A stretch of 64,000 bases of DNA from Pseudomonas kitaguniensis (GCF_009296165.1 NZ_VUAZ01000114.1:16246-80245), one strand, 5' to 3'. Positions 50,879 to 60,209 are shown, numbered from the stretch's first letter. Made by a program: numbers and translations. The notes: generated by a model not told the origin, from the sequence alone.

Positions 50879-52654
50879 TTAATCGAGCAGTGAAATGGCA
50901 GTGGGCGCGTCGTTGCCCACCAGCGCCAGGTCTTCAAATTCGTTGACGGCGTTGATCTCGGTGCCCATCGAAATATTGGTCACGCGCTCCAGAATAATCT
51001 CTACGATCACCGGAACCTTGAATTCTTCGAGCATGTGCTGAGCCTTGCGCAACGCCGGTGCGATCTCGCCCGGCTCGAACACACGCAGCGCCCTGCAGCC
51101 GAGGCCTTCGGCGACCGCCACGTGGTCCACGCCATAGCCATTCATTTGCGGCGCGTTGAGGTTGTCGAACGCCAACTGCACGCAGTAGTCCATTGCAAAC
51201 CCGCGCTGGGCCTGGCGGATCAGCCCAAGGTATGCATTGTTCACCACCACATGGATGTACGGCAGCTTGAACTGCGCGCCCACGGCCAGTTCTTCGATCA
51301 TGAACTGGAAGTCATAGTCGCCCGACAGCGCGACCACTTGGCGCGTCGGGTCGGCCTTGACCACGCCGAGCGCCGCGGGAATGGTCCAGCCCAACGGCCC
51401 GGCCTGGCCGCAGTTGATCCAGTGTCGGGGCTTGTACACATGCAGAAACTGCGCGCCGGCAATCTGCGACAGGCCAATGGTGCTGACGTAGCAGGTGTCT
51501 TTGCCGAAGACCTGGTTCATCTCTTCGTACACCCGTTGCGGCTTGACCGGCACGTTGTCGAAGTGGGTCTTGCGCTGCAGCGTCGCTTTGCGCTGCTGGC
51601 AGTCATGCAACCAGGCGCTGCGGTCCTTGAGTAAGCCTGCGGCTTTCCACTCGCGGGCCACCTCGATGAACATTGTCAGCGCGGCGCCAGCGTCGGAGAC
51701 GATGCCCAAGTCCGGGGTAAATACGCGGCCAATCTGCGTCGGCTCGATGTCGACATGAATGAACCTTCGGCCTTCGGTGTACACCTCCACCGAACCGGTG
51801 TGGCGGTTGGCCCAACGGTTACCAATGCCCAGCACTACGTCCGACTTGAGCAATGTGGCGTTGCCGTACCGGTGCGAGGTTTGTAGCCCAACCATGCCCA
51901 CCATCAGCGGGTGATCGTCGGGGATCGTGCCCCAGCCCATCAACGTTGGGATCACCGGTATGCCGGTCAATTCGGCGAACGCCAACAGCAGTTCGCTGGC
52001 GTCAGCATTGATCACGCCGCCGCCGCTCACCAGCAAGGGGCGTTCCGCCTGGTCCAGCAGCGTCAGGGCTTTTTCGACCTGAATGCGCGTGGCCAGTGGC
52101 TTGGCCAGGGGCAGCGGTTGGTAGGCGTCAATGTCGAATTCGATCTCGGCCATCTGCACGTCGAATGGCAAGTCGATCAGCACCGGGCCGGGGCGGCCGG
52201 AGCGCATTTCATAGAAGGCTTTCTGGAACGCGTACGGCACTTGGCCGGGCTCCATCACCATGCTCGCCCATTTGGTCACCGGCTTGACGATGCTGGTGAT
52301 GTCGACGGCCTGGAAGTCTTCTTTGTGCAGCCGCGCCCGCGGCGCTTGCCCGGTGATGCACAGGATAGGAATCGAGTCGGCCCACGCGCTGTAAAGACCC
52401 GTGACCATGTCGGTGCCCGCCGGGCCTGACGTGCCGATGCACACGCCGATATTACCGGCCTTGGTGCGCGTATAGCCCTCGGCCATGTGCGAGGCGCCTT
52501 CAACGTGGCGAGCAAGCACGTGATCGATGCCACCGACCTTTTGCAATGCCGAATACAGCGGGTTGATTGCGGCGCCCGGGATGCCGAAGGCGGTATCGAC
52601 ACCTTCACGCCGCATCACCAGGACGGCGGCCTCGATTGCTCTCATTTTGGTCAT
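50879..52654 (-). CDS. gcl: Glyoxylate carboligase
   Basis: Thiamine-diphosphate enzyme of 591 residues condensing two glyoxylates to tartronate semialdehyde and CO2. It has acetolactate-synthase-like domains. The N-terminus FGIPGAAINPLYSAL has Val in place of the catalytic Glu found in related ThDP enzymes (RHVEGASHMAEGY region is family typical). A FAD/ThDP motif GDYDFQFMIEELAVGAQF is present. Leads the operon for glyoxylate (allantoin/purine) use. The promoter region carries a TTGTATACAA palindrome. Confidence 0.94.
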   Translation of the reverse strand: MTKMRAIEAAVLVMRREGVDTAFGIPGAAINPLYSALQKVGGIDHVLARHVEGASHMAEGYTRTKAGNIGVCIGTSGPAGTDMVTGLYSAWADSIPILCITGQAPRARLHKEDFQAVDITSIVKPVTKWASMVMEPGQVPYAFQKAFYEMRSGRPGPVLIDLPFDVQMAEIEFDIDAYQPLPLAKPLATRIQVEKALTLLDQAERPLLVSGGGVINADASELLLAFAELTGIPVIPTLMGWGTIPDDHPLMVGMVGLQTSHRYGNATLLKSDVVLGIGNRWANRHTGSVEVYTEGRRFIHVDIEPTQIGRVFTPDLGIVSDAGAALTMFIEVAREWKAAGLLKDRSAWLHDCQQRKATLQRKTHFDNVPVKPQRVYEEMNQVFGKDTCYVSTIGLSQIAGAQFLHVYKPRHWINCGQAGPLGWTIPAALGVVKADPTRQVVALSGDYDFQFMIEELAVGAQFKLPYIHVVVNNAYLGLIRQAQRGFAMDYCVQLAFDNLNAPQMNGYGVDHVAVAEGLGCRALRVFEPGEIAPALRKAQHMLEEFKVPVIVEIILERVTNISMGTEINAVNEFEDLALVGNDAPTAISLLD

Positions 52655-52680
52655 TGTATTGGCGCCTCGTTGTTTTTGTA

Positions 52681-52829
52681 ATTGTATACAATATTTTCTC
52701 TATGGAGTGTATTCATCGGCGGAGGCGCAGGTCAATCCATTTTATTTAAAGGTGTCTGCGTGAGATACAGGGTGATTTAAGCTATTTTGTAAAGAGTTTT
52801 GGCCGATATAAGAAAATATCGTATACAAA
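52681..52829. promoter_or_regulatory. Two ATTGTATACAAT-type operators between gcl and the GlcG-like gene
   Basis: A perfect 12-bp palindrome ATTGTATACAAT at 52681-52692, 27 bases before gcl, recurs as ATCGTATACAAA (10 of 12) at 52818-52829 before the divergent gene. The second overlaps another inverted repeat, CGATAT-aagaaa-ATATCG (52804-52821). One regulator could act on both directions. The palindrome type fits GntR-family factors; the nearby TetR gene at 54140 is another candidate. Confidence 0.6.
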
Positions 52830-52892
52830 AAATAAAAATATTGTGTTCTATTTATTGGGTTGAGTATCTCCATAAAAATCAGGACCACACCC

Positions 52893-53333
52893 ATGAGCGC
52901 TTTAACCTTGACACTCGCCACCCACCTGACCAGTCAGGCCCTTACCGCAGGGCGTAGTTTTTCAGCTGCACCGCTGACCATTGCAGTACTCGACAGTGGC
53001 GGGCACTTGATCACCTTGCAACGCGAAGACGGTGCCAGCCTGCTGCGCCCGCACATCGCCATCGGCAAGGCCTGGGGCGCGATTGCGTTGGGCAAGGGCT
53101 CGCGACTGCTGGCACTCGACGCGCAGCAACGCCCGGCGTTTATCGCGGCGCTCAACAGCCTGGGGCAGGGCAGCGTGGTGCCTGCGCCGGGAGGGGTGTT
53201 GATTCGGGACCAGGACGGCCGGGTGCTGGGCGCGATGGGAATCAGCGGGGACACGTCGGATATTGACGAGCAGTGCGCGATCACAGCGATCGAGGGGGTG
53301 GGGTTGTTGGCGGATGCCGGGCTGCCGGTCTGA
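52893..53333 (+). CDS. GlcG/HbpS-type heme-degrading-domain protein
   Basis: Small protein of 146 residues. TIAVLDSGGHLITLQREDGAS, HIAIGKAWGAIALGKGSR and GAMGISGDTSDIDEQCAITAI are hallmarks of the GlcG/HbpS fold, often found near glycolate or glyoxylate genes. No enzyme activity is firmly established for the family. AGGACC precedes the ATG at 52893. Probably co-regulated with the divergent gcl operon. Confidence 0.88.
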   Translation: MSALTLTLATHLTSQALTAGRSFSAAPLTIAVLDSGGHLITLQREDGASLLRPHIAIGKAWGAIALGKGSRLLALDAQQRPAFIAALNSLGQGSVVPAPGGVLIRDQDGRVLGAMGISGDTSDIDEQCAITAIEGVGLLADAGLPV

Positions 53334-53357
53334 TGGTTGGGTGAATGGCAGGGCCTC

Positions 53358-54118
53358 ATCGCGAGCAAGCCCGCTCCCACAGTGGATCAGCGTCGGACAC
53401 ACAATGTATGAACACTGCAGCCCACTGTGGGAGCGGGCTTGCTCGCGATAGCACGCGTTCAGACACATCCTGCCCAAAGCCCGTAGATCAACCTCAGGTT
53501 CCCTCATCTAGCCTCTCAGAACACCCACTGAAGAGAGGCCAAGGAATGGCTGACCTCCCCGCTTCACACCGCCTGCGTATTGGCCGGTTCAGCGAACACA
53601 ACCGCACCTACCTCATCACGACCAACCTCCACGAAAGGGTGCCGATATTCACTGATTTTCATCTCGGTCGATTAGTGGTCTCTCAATTTCGAATCGCTCA
53701 ACATCAAGGGCTGGCCCACTCACTGGCGTGGGTCATCATGCCCGATCACTTCCACTGGCTGATCGAGCTACAAAAGGGCTCACTGAGCGACTTGATGTGC
53801 AAGGTGAAGTCCAAGAGCACACGAAGCGTGAACGGCGCCACAGGGCGTAAAGGTCGCCTGTGGCAAACCAGTTTTCATGACCGAGCACTGCGCAAGGAAG
53901 ATGATCTGGTAAAAATGGCCAGGTACGTGGTGGCCAATCCATTGCGCGCCAGGCTGGTAAAGCGCATCGGCGACTATCCGCTATGGGACGCGGTTTGGGT
54001 GTAAAACAGAGACCGCGTTGCGCCCATCGCGAGCAAGCCCGCTCCCACAGTGGATTTGCAGTGTTCATACAATGTGTGTCTAACGCTGATCCACTGTGGG
54101 AGCGGGCTTGCTCGCGAT
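53358..54118. mobile_element. RAYT element: transposase gene flanked by two REPINs in inverted orientation
   Basis: REPIN 1 (53358-53449) and REPIN 2 (54026-54118) are class 1 doublets. Their spacers are reverse complements of each other with few changes: GATCAGCG... ATGTATGAACACTGCA on the left, and TGCAGTGTTCATACA... CGCTGATC on the right. Between them lies one RAYT gene. The unit of about 760 bp therefore has long terminal inverted repeats like a small transposon. Confidence 0.8.
53546..54004 (+). CDS. REP-associated tyrosine transposase (RAYT)
   Basis: Y1/IS200-like single-strand nuclease of 152 residues, thought to mobilise REP sequences. The HUH motif lies in WVIMPDHFHWLIEL. The catalytic Tyr is probably that of ARYVVANPLRARLV. 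RLWQTSFHDRALRKEDD is characteristic of RAYTs. The ATG at 53546 follows GAGAGG. The frame is open further upstream through the left REPIN, but that part is only REP sequence. The flanking REPINs are presumably its substrates. Confidence 0.9.
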   Translation: MADLPASHRLRIGRFSEHNRTYLITTNLHERVPIFTDFHLGRLVVSQFRIAQHQGLAHSLAWVIMPDHFHWLIELQKGSLSDLMCKVKSKSTRSVNGATGRKGRLWQTSFHDRALRKEDDLVKMARYVVANPLRARLVKRIGDYPLWDAVWV

Positions 54119-54139
54119 TAGTGCAGGCAGCGCGGTCTA

Positions 54140-54745
54140 TCAGTCCGGCTCACAGCCTTTGAGCACCAACCGGATAATCGTCTGCGCCGCCGCCTCGTAA
54201 TCGGCTTCATCGAGCTTGGCCTTGCCGGTCACCGCGGAAATCTGCCAGTCAAAATCCGCGTAGGTCTGGGTCGCGGCCCAGATGCTGAACATCAAGTGAT
54301 TGGGGTCAATCGCCGCGATCAGGCCGCGATCCACCCAGTGCTGGATGCAGTTGATGTTGTGTTTGGCTTGGGCGTTGAGCTGCTCGACCTGCTCGGCGCT
54401 CAAGTGCGGCGCGCCGTGCATGATTTCGCTGGCGAATACCTTGGAGGCAAACGGCAGGTCGCGCGAGATGCGGATTTTCGAGCGGATATAATTGCTCAAC
54501 ACCACCGAAGGCTCACCCGCAGGGTTAAACGGCGTGGACGCCGCCAGGATCGGCTCGATAATGCTTTCGAGCACCTCGCGGTAGAGGTTGTCTTTGGACT
54601 TGAAGTAGTAATAGACGTTGGGCTTGGGCAGCCCGGCCTTGGCGGCGATGTCGCTGGTTTTGGTCGCGGCGAAGCCCTTGTCGGCAAACTCCTCGCTGGC
54701 CGCCCGCAAAATCTTTTCTTTGTTGCGCTCGCGAATGGTGCTCAT
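54140..54745 (-). CDS. TetR-family regulator (YcdC/RutR-type C-terminus)
   Basis: Regulator of 201 residues. The N-terminal TetR helix-turn-helix (ILRAASEEFADKGFAATKTSDIAAKAG, KPNVYYYFKSKDNLY) is followed by a ligand domain of the RutR/YcdC type. RutR senses pyrimidines, and in PAO1 a TetR gene of this type adjoins the gcl cluster (PA1504). It may therefore respond to a purine or glyoxylate metabolite. The ATG at 54745 gives the family start MSTIRERNKEK. Confidence 0.88.
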   Translation of the reverse strand: MSTIRERNKEKILRAASEEFADKGFAATKTSDIAAKAGLPKPNVYYYFKSKDNLYREVLESIIEPILAASTPFNPAGEPSVVLSNYIRSKIRISRDLPFASKVFASEIMHGAPHLSAEQVEQLNAQAKHNINCIQHWVDRGLIAAIDPNHLMFSIWAATQTYADFDWQISAVTGKAKLDEADYEAAAQTIIRLVLKGCEPD

Positions 54746-54879
54746 AGACCAGCAGTTTCCTTGCCAAGACAGGCGGTTGCGCATGGTAGCACCGGCTTTG
54801 CGCCAGCCTCAACAATGTGCCCGCAAAGCGCTGGGCCGCGCTATGCTCGCCCCCTCTCTCCCTAATGGAAGCCCGATTC

Positions 54880-55794
54880 ATGGCAGGAAGCAGCTTGTTG
54901 GTTTTGATCGACGATATCGCCGCGGTACTCGACGACGTTGCACTGATGACAAAAGTGGCGGCAAAAAAGACCGCCGGTGTGCTGGGCGACGATCTTGCGC
55001 TTAACGCCCAGCAGGTTTCCGGAGTGCGTGCCGAACGCGAAATTCCGGTGGTGTGGGCGGTCGCCAAGGGCTCGTTTATCAACAAGCTGATTCTGGTGCC
55101 TACCGCTTTGTTGATCAGTGCGTTTGCACCGTGGGCGGTAACACCGCTGTTGATGCTCGGTGGGGCCTATTTGTGTTTCGAGGGCTTTGAAAAGCTCGCG
55201 CATAAATTCCTCCACAGCAAAACCGACGTCGAGGCCGAACATGCCGAGGTGGTGAAAGCTGTCGCCGACCCTGCGACCGACCTGGTGGCCTTCGAGAAGG
55301 ATAAAATCAAGGGGGCGGTCCGTACGGACTTCATCCTCTCTGCCGAGATTATCGCCATCACGCTCGGCACCGTGGCTGATGCACCCCTGATGCAGCAGGT
55401 CATCGTGCTGTCTGGCATCGCGATTGTCATGACCATCGGCGTTTACGGCCTGGTGGCCGGTATCGTCAAGCTGGATGACTTGGGCCTGTGGCTGACCGAA
55501 AAACCAGGCCAAGCGGCGCGCAGCATCGGCGGGGCGATTTTGCGCATAGCGCCCTACATGATGAAAAGCTTGTCGGTGATTGGCACAGCGGCGATGTTTA
55601 TGGTCGGCGGCGGCATTCTGACTCACGGTGTGCCGGTGGTGCATCACTGGATCGAGGCGGTAAGCCAGAGCACCGGTGGCTTGGCGTGGTTGATGCCTAC
55701 GCTGCTCAATGCGGTGGCGGGGATAATTGCGGGGGCGATTGTGTTGGTCGTCGTTCAGGTAATTGGCAAGGTATGGCGAACTGCAAAGCGCTGA
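54880..55794 (+). CDS. DUF808 family inner-membrane protein (YedI-like)
   Basis: Membrane protein of 304 residues with about six helices. The N-terminal SSLLVLIDDIAAVLDDVALM... KKTAGVLGDDLALNA and GAYLCFEGFEKLAHKF are typical of DUF808/YedI. Function unknown. The ATG at 54880 follows GGAAG; codons upstream are not conserved in type. Divergent from the TetR gene and followed by a bidirectional terminator. Confidence 0.88.
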   Translation: MAGSSLLVLIDDIAAVLDDVALMTKVAAKKTAGVLGDDLALNAQQVSGVRAEREIPVVWAVAKGSFINKLILVPTALLISAFAPWAVTPLLMLGGAYLCFEGFEKLAHKFLHSKTDVEAEHAEVVKAVADPATDLVAFEKDKIKGAVRTDFILSAEIIAITLGTVADAPLMQQVIVLSGIAIVMTIGVYGLVAGIVKLDDLGLWLTEKPGQAARSIGGAILRIAPYMMKSLSVIGTAAMFMVGGGILTHGVPVVHHWIEAVSQSTGGLAWLMPTLLNAVAGIIAGAIVLVVVQVIGKVWRTAKR

Positions 55795-55830
55795 CGGGTT
55801 CGCATCGTCGGCAGATAAAGTCGTCGCCAT

Positions 55831-55864
55831 AAAAAAAGGCCATTCAATCGAATGGCCTTTTTTT
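55831..55864. terminator. Bidirectional terminator
   Basis: AAAAAAAGGCCATTC-aatc-GAATGGCCTTTTTTT serves the DUF808 gene on the plus strand and the MlaA-like gene on the minus strand. Confidence 0.93.
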
Positions 55865-55874
55865 GTCACGGTGG

Positions 55875-56663
55875 TTACTCGGCGATCTGCAACTTGCGCG
55901 ACTCGGTGTAGATGTAGCGGACCTTCTCATACTCAAACGGCGAGTTCATCTGGCCGTAGCGGAAGCTGGTCTGGTAGCGCTTGTCGATCGCGCGCAGGGC
56001 CCAGATTTCCGGGTGGTTTTCGCTGACTTTTGACACGTTCAGGAAGTTGATCTGCGACTCTGCACTGTAATCGACGAGCAGGCCGCCGGTGTCGCGCAGG
56101 TTCGATGGGCCGAAGATCGGCAGCACCACGTAAGCGCCGCCGGGTACGCCGTAGAAACCCAGAGTTTGGCCGAAGTCTTCGCTCTGGCGCGGCAGGCCCA
56201 TGGCGGTGGCCGGGTCCCACAGGCCGGCGATGCCGATAGTGGTGTTAAGCAACAGGCGCCCGGTGGTTTCCAGCGAGCGGTGGCCCTTGAGTTGCAACAG
56301 GCTGTTCACCAGGTTCGGCACGTCGCCCAAATTGTTGAAAAAGTTGCTCACGCCGGTGCGCAGGAAGCTCGGTGTGATATAGCGGTAACCATCCACCACT
56401 GGCAGGAACACCCACTGGTCGAAGCGGTAGTTGAAGTGGTACACGCGGCGGTTCCACGACTCCAGCGGGTCATACACGTTGAGCGCGGTCAGTGCCGAGC
56501 GCTCGAACTCGCGCTGGTCCAGGCCGGGGTTGAACTTGAGCTTGGTCAACGGCTCCTTGAAACCGTCGTTATCGACCTTGACCGGTTCGTGCGCCTTGCT
56601 GTTGTCGGCATTGGCGACGCCCGCACACATCAGGGCGGCGAGCAGCAGAAGATATTTAGCCAC
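55875..56663 (-). CDS. mlaA: MlaA (VacJ)-family protein
   Basis: Protein of 262 residues of the outer-membrane phospholipid-removal family. DPLESWNRRVYHFNYRFDQW, FFNNLGDVPNLVNSLLQ, RLLLNTTIGIAGLWDPATAMG and EDFGQTLGFYGVPGGAYVVLP are all diagnostic. The signal peptide lacks a proper lipobox (ALMC at the end of the hydrophobic core), so it may be a soluble periplasmic or unusually processed form. Overlaps the upstream hydrolase gene by 8 bases. Confidence 0.9.
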   Translation of the reverse strand: MAKYLLLLAALMCAGVANADNSKAHEPVKVDNDGFKEPLTKLKFNPGLDQREFERSALTALNVYDPLESWNRRVYHFNYRFDQWVFLPVVDGYRYITPSFLRTGVSNFFNNLGDVPNLVNSLLQLKGHRSLETTGRLLLNTTIGIAGLWDPATAMGLPRQSEDFGQTLGFYGVPGGAYVVLPIFGPSNLRDTGGLLVDYSAESQINFLNVSKVSENHPEIWALRAIDKRYQTSFRYGQMNSPFEYEKVRYIYTESRKLQIAE

Positions 56664-57954
56664 GGAAGAACTCCAGCATGGCGTCGGCGTTGACGCGGTA
56701 ATTGAGGTTGCCGCAGTGGCCGCCCAGCGGGTAGACGGTCAAGCGATCGCCGAAGGTTTTACGCAGAAAACCCAAGTCGCCAGGGCCGAGGATTACGTCG
56801 TCGGCGTTGTGCATCACGGCGATTTTCGGGCTGGTGTGCAGGTAATCCTTGAGGGCATACAGGCTCACCTGATCGACCAGTTGCAGCAGGCTGCCGCCGT
56901 CGGAGCGCGCGCGCCACATCGGGATTACTTGTTCGGTCAGGTAGCAGTCGAAGTCACATTGCAGCGCGCGTTTGAGGAACGGCGTGAGGCTGGTGCCTTC
57001 GGTGATCGGGTATTTGGGCGGGATGATCAGGCCGCGACGGTTGATCAGGTCCGAAGTGAAGGCAATGTCGGCCGCCGAGAAGCGGAACGAAGTACCGATC
57101 AGCATGGCCATCTGTTCATTGGTCAGGTGCTGCTTGGAGTTCTGGAAGTCGTAGAGCAGGGCGTCGTTGAGGTCGATGTAACCCTTTTGCTGGAAGTAAC
57201 GCGTCAGCTTGTTCAGCACCAGCTCATAAAAGGTGGTGGTGTTGTTGATGCCCTTGACCTCGGTTTGCACCAGCTTGTCGAGGTTGGTGATCGAGGTATA
57301 GAGGTTGACCGGCGGGTTCAGCAGCAACACTTTCTTGAAGTTGAAACTGCGACGGGTCTCGTCGAGTTTGCTCACAAACGCCGCGTCCAGAGCGCCCAGG
57401 CTGTAACCGGTGAGGTAGAAGTCGGTCACCGGCAGTGAGGCGTTCTGCGCGCGCACGGCTTGCATCACGCGGTACATGTCTTCGGCGTCTTCCTGGGTGA
57501 TACCCGGCGTGGCGAAGCGCGAGGCGGCGCTGATGAAGTCGAAGCTGGTCGGCGACGACAGTTGCACCACGTGGTAGCCGGCCTGGTAATAGAGTTTTTT
57601 CAGGTATTCGTTGATGCTGCTATCAAACCGCGCACCGGTACCGGCGATCAGGAAGATCAGCGGCGCGGCGTGGTCTTGCTTGGCGATGCGGTAGGTGAGT
57701 TTTTTTACCGCCCAGAAGTTGTCCGGCAGGCTGAACTCGCGCTCGGGGCGCATGTTCAGCGTGTAGTCGGACTGGTTGATCTCGTCGTCCGTCGGCAATT
57801 TAGGCCGAAGGTCGGGCGGCGTGGTGGCGATGGTCGCTTCGAACGGGTTGGTCAAAGGGAAGCCATAGGTGGCTTGGTCTATATCGACGGCCAGTGCTGA
57901 CGCACTCAAAAAAAGGCTGCCCAGTAAGGCAGCGCAGCGCAAGGAACGGAGCAT
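56656..57954 (-). CDS. Secreted serine esterase (alpha/beta hydrolase)
   Basis: Protein of 432 residues with a signal peptide (about 1-22). The alpha/beta core has LIFLIAGTGARFDSS, the nucleophile motif LTGYSLGALD, and a probable acid/His pair in AVMHNADDVILGPGD and VYPLGGHCGNLNY. It overlaps mlaA, and this gene pair recurs in pseudomonads, so the hydrolase probably acts on envelope lipids in the periplasm. Substrate unknown. Confidence 0.85.
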   Translation of the reverse strand: MLRSLRCAALLGSLFLSASALAVDIDQATYGFPLTNPFEATIATTPPDLRPKLPTDDEINQSDYTLNMRPEREFSLPDNFWAVKKLTYRIAKQDHAAPLIFLIAGTGARFDSSINEYLKKLYYQAGYHVVQLSSPTSFDFISAASRFATPGITQEDAEDMYRVMQAVRAQNASLPVTDFYLTGYSLGALDAAFVSKLDETRRSFNFKKVLLLNPPVNLYTSITNLDKLVQTEVKGINNTTTFYELVLNKLTRYFQQKGYIDLNDALLYDFQNSKQHLTNEQMAMLIGTSFRFSAADIAFTSDLINRRGLIIPPKYPITEGTSLTPFLKRALQCDFDCYLTEQVIPMWRARSDGGSLLQLVDQVSLYALKDYLHTSPKIAVMHNADDVILGPGDLGFLRKTFGDRLTVYPLGGHCGNLNYRVNADAMLEFFRG

Positions 57955-58189
57955 GACTTAATCCCTAAGAGGAAACGTGCTGAATGAAGTTCGCAGGCTA
58001 TGACCACCGCGTTGCCACCGAAGTGCCAGCTTTCGGCACGAAAAATCGGAAAATAACGTCGGAATCGGGGTAATAGTTGCGAGACGATACACTTTGTGAC
58101 GCTTGGATGAATACTTATCTGTGCAGACACCTTGCTAAAGGCGGCCGTGGGATTAAGCTGAGCGCCGTTTTGCCTATCGGAGTGCCCCA

Positions 58190-58558
58190 ATGTCCCGCCG
58201 CTTGCCGTTGATTTTGCTGCTTATTGCCCTGCCGTTATGGCTGGCCGCCAGTTATGGCGCACGTTACGGTTTTATGGAGGACAGCCAGTGGGTGGGCATC
58301 TGTGCCGATGATGCGAGCCGCTGGGAATGCCAACTGCGTTCAAGCCTTGGGCTGATGATTCACTTCAACGTGTTGGGCTGGGCTGCGTTGGCCACGTCGG
58401 TGCTCGCGTTTTTTGTGCCGGGCCGTGTGGGCTGGGGCTTGGCGGTACTGGGTTTGGTGTTCGGGTTGCCGGCGTTGGCGTTGTACAACACCACATTTGC
58501 GGTGTTTGCGGTGGTGATTGCGGGGTTGCGGTTGGTCAGGAAGCCGCGGGTTGCCTGA
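58190..58558 (+). CDS. Small multi-pass membrane protein
   Basis: Protein of 122 residues with about four hydrophobic helices (6-24, 53-73, 78-95, 97-113). A Cys-containing periplasmic loop GICADDASRWECQLR lies after the first. No family recognised. Followed by a REPIN. Upstream gap 57955-58189 shows only a possible promoter region. Confidence 0.75.
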   Translation: MSRRLPLILLLIALPLWLAASYGARYGFMEDSQWVGICADDASRWECQLRSSLGLMIHFNVLGWAALATSVLAFFVPGRVGWGLAVLGLVFGLPALALYNTTFAVFAVVIAGLRLVRKPRVA

Positions 58559-58566
58559 CAGGGACA

Positions 58567-58648
58567 ATCGCGAGCAAGCCCGCTCCCACAGTTGACCGAG
58601 TGCACACTCGGGAATGCATTCAAGTGTGGGAGCGGGCTTGCTCGCGAT
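58567..58648. repeat. REPIN, class 1
   Basis: TCGCGAGCAAGCCCGCTCCC at 58568 faces AGCGGGCTTGCTCGCGAT ending at 58648. The spacer contains GGGAATGCATTCAAGTGTGG, close to the motif repeated in the array at 151-589. Confidence 0.9.
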
Positions 58649-58655
58649 AGCGGTT

Positions 58656-60209
58656 CTAAACCTTGCGCACCCGTAAGCAACGCCACAACGCCACCACCAT
58701 CAACCCGCTGACCAGCGCCCAACCCCACGCCTGCTGGTTCAGCAAGCCTTCACGGTAAAGCTGCGGCGCAATACCTGCGCCGATGATGAAGGTCAGCAGC
58801 GCAATCTCCCGACGTGGCCCGTGCACCGGGCGCACCAGGTACACCAGCGCCGGCAGCAGCAACGCGGCACTTGGGAAGCTGCGATAACGCGGGTCAAACA
58901 CCAGCGCCAGCATCATCACTGCACCGGCAAACCCGGCGATTGCGACCAGCCAGCCCGCGCGCTGTTCAAGCCAGTTGAACGCGCGCTGGCGCCAACCTTC
59001 GCGGGCGCTCAATGCCAGTGCAGCATGCGCCAGCACCAACAGGTTCAACACCACCAGCAACCCGGCCCACACCCATTCATCGTTGGAGCGTGCGGTCACG
59101 CGGGTCAGTTCGGCCCAGGTGCCGATGGAGCAGGCTGCGACAGCGCCGAGCAATGGCAACAGCCACGCTGAGCGAGTGCTGCGCACGCGGCCACCGAGCA
59201 CCAGGGTGCCGAGCAGGATGATTGCGCCGGTGCCCAACCACAGCGGCCAGTACGGCACATTGGTCACCGGGCCGGCGAGGATGCCCTTGTCCTGGCGGTC
59301 TGCATCAAACAAACCCCAATAGCCGCCGACCGCGCCTTCACTGGCGCGTTTCCACGGTTGGTCAAAGGCTTCGATCAGGTTGTAATGCCAGCCATTCGCT
59401 TCAGCCATGGCCACAAAGCCGCGCATGAACCTGGCTTCGTTGACCCGGCTCGGCACTGCGGTTTCGCGCTGGCGGCCTTCGCTGGGCCAGCCGGTCTCGC
59501 CGATCAGCACGTCTTTGGGCGCAAATTTGTTGCCGAAGGTCTGGCGTACGTCGCCCACATGCTTGAGCGCCTGGTCGATGCCCGACGGGTCATCTTCCCA
59601 GTAGGGCAGCAGGTGGATGGTCAAAAAGTCCACCGCCGGGGCGATTTCCGGGTGTTTCAGCCAGAACTCCCACACGTCGGCATAGGTGACCGGCTGCTTG
59701 ATCTGGCTTTTGACCTTGTGAATCAACGTCACCAGTTGTTTGGCGGTGACTTCTTTGCGCAACAGGGCTTCGTTGCCGACGATGACCGCGGTCACCACGT
59801 CAGGGTTGGCGTTGGCGGAGACGATCAACAGGTCGACTTCCTTTTCGGTCATCACCGGGTCACTGCTGACCCAGGCGCCGATCATCAACTTCAACCCGTG
59901 CTTGCGCGCCAAGCCCGGCAAGGCTTCCAGGCCGGTCATCGAGTAGGTGCGGATGCATTCAAAGCGGGTCGCCAGCAGCGCCAGGTCGGCGTCCATGCGC
60001 TCGGGGCGCAGTGTGAACGGCTGGTCGAACGGCGACTGGTCCTTGTCGAACGGCGTATAAGAGGCGCACTGCATTTTGTGGCTGGCGCTGGCGACGTCCG
60101 GCAACACCACTGGCCGGCCGAGGCCATACCAATAGCCCACAAGGGCCAGCAAGCCGAGGATCAAGGCGAAACAATAGGGCAGGGCAGGGAAGCGTGCAGT
60201 CGCGGGCAT
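58656..60209 (-). CDS. GH17-type glucan enzyme with membrane domain
   Basis: Protein of 517 residues. One N-terminal helix (about 10-30) anchors a periplasmic GH17-like beta-glucanase/transglucosylase domain (about 45-310), with acid/base Glu in VIVGNEALLR and nucleophile in LIGETGWPSEG. About eight C-terminal helices follow. This resembles proteins annotated as beta-(1,3/1,6)-glucan synthases in pseudomonads, which modify periplasmic cyclic glucans. The ATG at 60209 is preferred; another at 60242 is possible. Confidence 0.85.
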   Translation of the reverse strand: MPATARFPALPYCFALILGLLALVGYWYGLGRPVVLPDVASASHKMQCASYTPFDKDQSPFDQPFTLRPERMDADLALLATRFECIRTYSMTGLEALPGLARKHGLKLMIGAWVSSDPVMTEKEVDLLIVSANANPDVVTAVIVGNEALLRKEVTAKQLVTLIHKVKSQIKQPVTYADVWEFWLKHPEIAPAVDFLTIHLLPYWEDDPSGIDQALKHVGDVRQTFGNKFAPKDVLIGETGWPSEGRQRETAVPSRVNEARFMRGFVAMAEANGWHYNLIEAFDQPWKRASEGAVGGYWGLFDADRQDKGILAGPVTNVPYWPLWLGTGAIILLGTLVLGGRVRSTRSAWLLPLLGAVAACSIGTWAELTRVTARSNDEWVWAGLLVVLNLLVLAHAALALSAREGWRQRAFNWLEQRAGWLVAIAGFAGAVMMLALVFDPRYRSFPSAALLLPALVYLVRPVHGPRREIALLTFIIGAGIAPQLYREGLLNQQAWGWALVSGLMVVALWRCLRVRKV

